Shown in pieces: positions 62,259-64,000 of a stretch of DNA of 64,000 nucleotides (position 1 is its first letter; every line of letters begins with the position of its first letter). The stretch is taken from assembly GCA_902521995.1 (NCBI GenBank), contig CABYTO010000004.1:29862-93861 (forward strand), read 5' to 3'. The DNA comes from an uncultured Prochlorococcus sp. (GTDB lineage: Bacteria > Cyanobacteriota > Cyanobacteriia > PCC-6307 > Cyanobiaceae). Made by a program: the position numbers and the translations under genes. The notes under the pieces are model-generated. The model was not told the origin of the DNA, made no database searches, and saw nothing but the letters and a program-made list of their open reading frames with translations.

Positions 62259-63350
62259 ATGAGATCTGTAAATAGTTGGAATTTAACAAATAATAAACTT
62301 CATCAATTATTTAAAGACAATAACGAATTTATCTCTATTAAAGTCCGAGGTAACACTTGGGAACCAATAACTAGATGGCTAAGTTTAGATTCAAGAATTT
62401 TTAGAGAAACTACTAGTAAAGCAAGAATAACTTTATGCGATATTGAATCTCTAGCAGAAATTTATAACTACAGATCAATTAGATGGAAAGCAAAAAAATT
62501 AACTCCTTTGCCCACAAAGGTAATTCCACAATCTCTAAAAAATATTTTTCGTAAAATACCAATCATAAAACAACTTGCATACGAACTTGAAATAGTTTTT
62601 TATAAATACAGTGAAAATATCTCCGACCATTTAATTTCAATAGTAATTCCTGCAAGGAATGAAGCTGGTAATAAAGAACTTTTGATTAACGCTTTAAATA
62701 AATTCAAAAATATGCCCAATAAATTAGAAATTATTTTTGTTGAAGGTAATAGCAATGATAATACCTATAGTATTTTGAAAGAATTAAAGGAAGAGTTCTC
62801 AAGGTTCTTTAATATAACTCTTTTAAAACAAACTTCTAAAGGGAAGAAAAATGCAGTTGTGGAGGGATTTAATATTTCTTCTGGTGAGACCCTCGCCATA
62901 ATTGATAGTGATTTTACTGTAGATATTGATGACAGTATTGCCGCAATTATGGAATCAACCAAAAATAAAAATATACTTATCAATTGTGCTCGTACAACTT
63001 TTCCAATGGAAAAAGATGCAATGAGATGGGCTAATTATATCGGTAATAGACTATTTGCAATATTTTTATCAATTCTCATAAATAAACCTGTATCAGATTC
63101 ACTTTGTGGAACAAAAGTTTTTTCAAGAAAATTCTTTAAACTTATGAAAAAAAATGGAAGTTGGGATTCCAAGTCTGATCCCTTTGGAGACTTTACAATA
63201 ATTTTTGAAGCAGCAAAAAATAATATCAAAATACTTAATTATCCTGTCAGATATTACGCTAGAAAATCTGGATCGCCAAATATATCGCGATGGATAGATG
63301 GATTAAAACTTCTCAAAGTATGCTGGATTTATATGATTTCTGATATTTGA
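62259..63350 (+). CDS. GT2 glycosyltransferase with N-terminal methyltransferase-like remnant
   Basis: A 363-aa protein. Residues about 126-345 are a GT2 domain: LISIVIPARNEAGNKELL, IIFVEGNSNDNTYSIL, KGKKNAVVEGFNISSGETLAIIDSDFTVDIDD (metal-binding DSD), and SDSLCGTKVFSRKFFK. It resembles polyprenyl-phosphate sugar transferases. The first 120 residues (EFISIKVRGNTWEPITRWLSL..., ITLCDIESLAEIYNYRSIRWKAKKLTPLPTKVIP) look to me like the C-terminal part of a SAM methyltransferase often fused to such GT2 domains, but the SAM-binding motif is missing. This reading is from memory of the family and moderate in confidence. No membrane helix follows the GT2 domain beyond a weak hydrophobic end. Confidence 0.8.
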   Translation: MRSVNSWNLTNNKLHQLFKDNNEFISIKVRGNTWEPITRWLSLDSRIFRETTSKARITLCDIESLAEIYNYRSIRWKAKKLTPLPTKVIPQSLKNIFRKIPIIKQLAYELEIVFYKYSENISDHLISIVIPARNEAGNKELLINALNKFKNMPNKLEIIFVEGNSNDNTYSILKELKEEFSRFFNITLLKQTSKGKKNAVVEGFNISSGETLAIIDSDFTVDIDDSIAAIMESTKNKNILINCARTTFPMEKDAMRWANYIGNRLFAIFLSILINKPVSDSLCGTKVFSRKFFKLMKKNGSWDSKSDPFGDFTIIFEAAKNNIKILNYPVRYYARKSGSPNISRWIDGLKLLKVCWIYMISDI

Positions 63351-63454
63351 ATTTAATTAAATTTCCATTAGTATTTTGAGAGATTTTTAATTTCTCCAAA
63401 TTAGTAATAAAGTAGTTAGATTCTTAAAGAGACAAATTCATCAAATTTCATGAC

Positions 63455-64000
63455 ATGAATTTTAATTTGAAGTTTGAAAAATTAAATAAGAAAAATTACC
63501 AAAAAAGGTCGTATGGAAAAATCCTAACTGTAAGACTGCCTTGTAATCCGATCTTTCCTTTAGGACCAATTTATTTAGCTGACCATATTCATAAATGTTT
63601 TCCCAATATAGAGCAACAATTTATTGATCTAGCAATAATTCCATCTAATAAAGTTTCCAAATATTTATCTAGAACAATTGATCAATTTAGACCCCACTTA
63701 ATAATTTTTTCATGGAGAGATATTCAAATTTATGCACCTGTTGATGGCAGAAGTGGAAATCCCCTACAAAACTCTTTTGAAGTATTCTACTCAAAAAATA
63801 TCCTTAAAAAAATTAGGGGTTCTTGGGGAGGATTAAAATTAATTGCATCTCATTATGGAGAAATATATAGAAATACTTCTCTTGTCAAGATGGGACTAAA
63901 AAGAGCACAAAAATACAACAAAGATGTAAAAGTAATATTAGGGGGGGGGGGCTGTTAGTGTCTTCTATGAACAATTAGGAAATCTACTTCCAAAAGGTAC
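63455..64000 (+). pseudogene. B12-binding radical SAM family protein, 5' part, frameshifted at a G tract
   Basis: The frame from ATG 63455 reads 167 aa (KILTVRLPCNPIFPLGPIYLADHI, LIIFSWRDIQIYAPVDGRSGNPLQ, RAQKYNKDVKVILGGG) and then stops at 63958 just after a run of 11 G (63941-63951). If the run were 10 G, the frame would continue as GGGAVSVFYEQLGNLLPKG to the window end, which is what a B12-binding domain before a radical SAM domain would look like. So the gene is either truly broken, phase-variable at this tract, or affected by a sequencing error. The rest lies beyond the window; the radical SAM motif is not seen here, so the family is inferred from the N-terminal part. Confidence 0.65.

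Overview
The window looks like chromosomal DNA of a high-light-adapted Prochlorococcus, or a very close marine picocyanobacterium. The support is strong AT bias, very short spacers, a split beta-prime RNA polymerase subunit (rpoC1/rpoC2), a cyanobacterial ATP synthase operon with both b and b-prime subunits, PSRP-3/Ycf65, Ycf35, the Ccs1/CcdA cytochrome c assembly pair, and a high-light-inducible (Hli) protein. The genus call is an inference from gene content and family recognition; no database was searched.

Layout. 1-4290: the end of secG, a two-way terminator, groEL-groES on the minus strand, then atpD-atpC. 4294-6415: PSRP-3, a 52-aa small protein and aminopeptidase P. 6490-10991: a tight plus-strand operon of a CNNM/CBS membrane protein, a GTPase, nadD and nadE. 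10988-12588: a DUF3326 protein, a 63-aa protein and a [2Fe-2S] ferredoxin. 12605-18339: the main ATP synthase operon in the order I-a-c-b'-b-delta-alpha-gamma. 18605-21866: ftsW, ccdA and ccs1. 21863-23885: queF, an 81-aa protein, glnB (PII) and tlyA. 24167-29633: purB, fumC and a Ski2-like RNA helicase. 29773-34337: a biotin operon bioF-bioK-bioC-bioD-bioA. 34346-40403: small proteins, a J-domain protein, rsmG, an oxidoreductase/ferredoxin/Ycf35 group, a HEAT-repeat protein with two tiny genes, rlmN and hli. 40458-49831: rpoC2-rpoC1-rpoB. 50068-54467: tatD, rpsT, hisD, rpiA and an HtrA protease. 54624-60260: rimP-nusA-ylxR-infB. 60277-64000: a DUF3493 protein, tRNA-Thr(CGU), two glycosyltransferases and the start of a B12-binding radical SAM gene.

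The genes are mostly core housekeeping: energy (the whole ATP synthase in two loci), transcription, translation, NAD and biotin synthesis, the TCA cycle, purines, and nitrogen sensing. The accessory part is the last 3.4 kb after the tRNA gene, where cell-surface glycosylation genes appear, one of which seems to carry the remnant of a lost methyltransferase domain. A run of 11 G at 63941-63951 puts the last gene out of frame. I see no insertion sequence, prophage, CRISPR array or rRNA, and no spacer longer than about 300 bases.

I did not find a clear new defence or mobile system. The best leads are the G-tract frameshift, the truncated methyltransferase/glycosyltransferase fusion, hairpins on both sides of the ATP synthase c-subunit gene, and the uncharacterised DUF2997-Ycf35-ferredoxin-aldo/keto reductase group.
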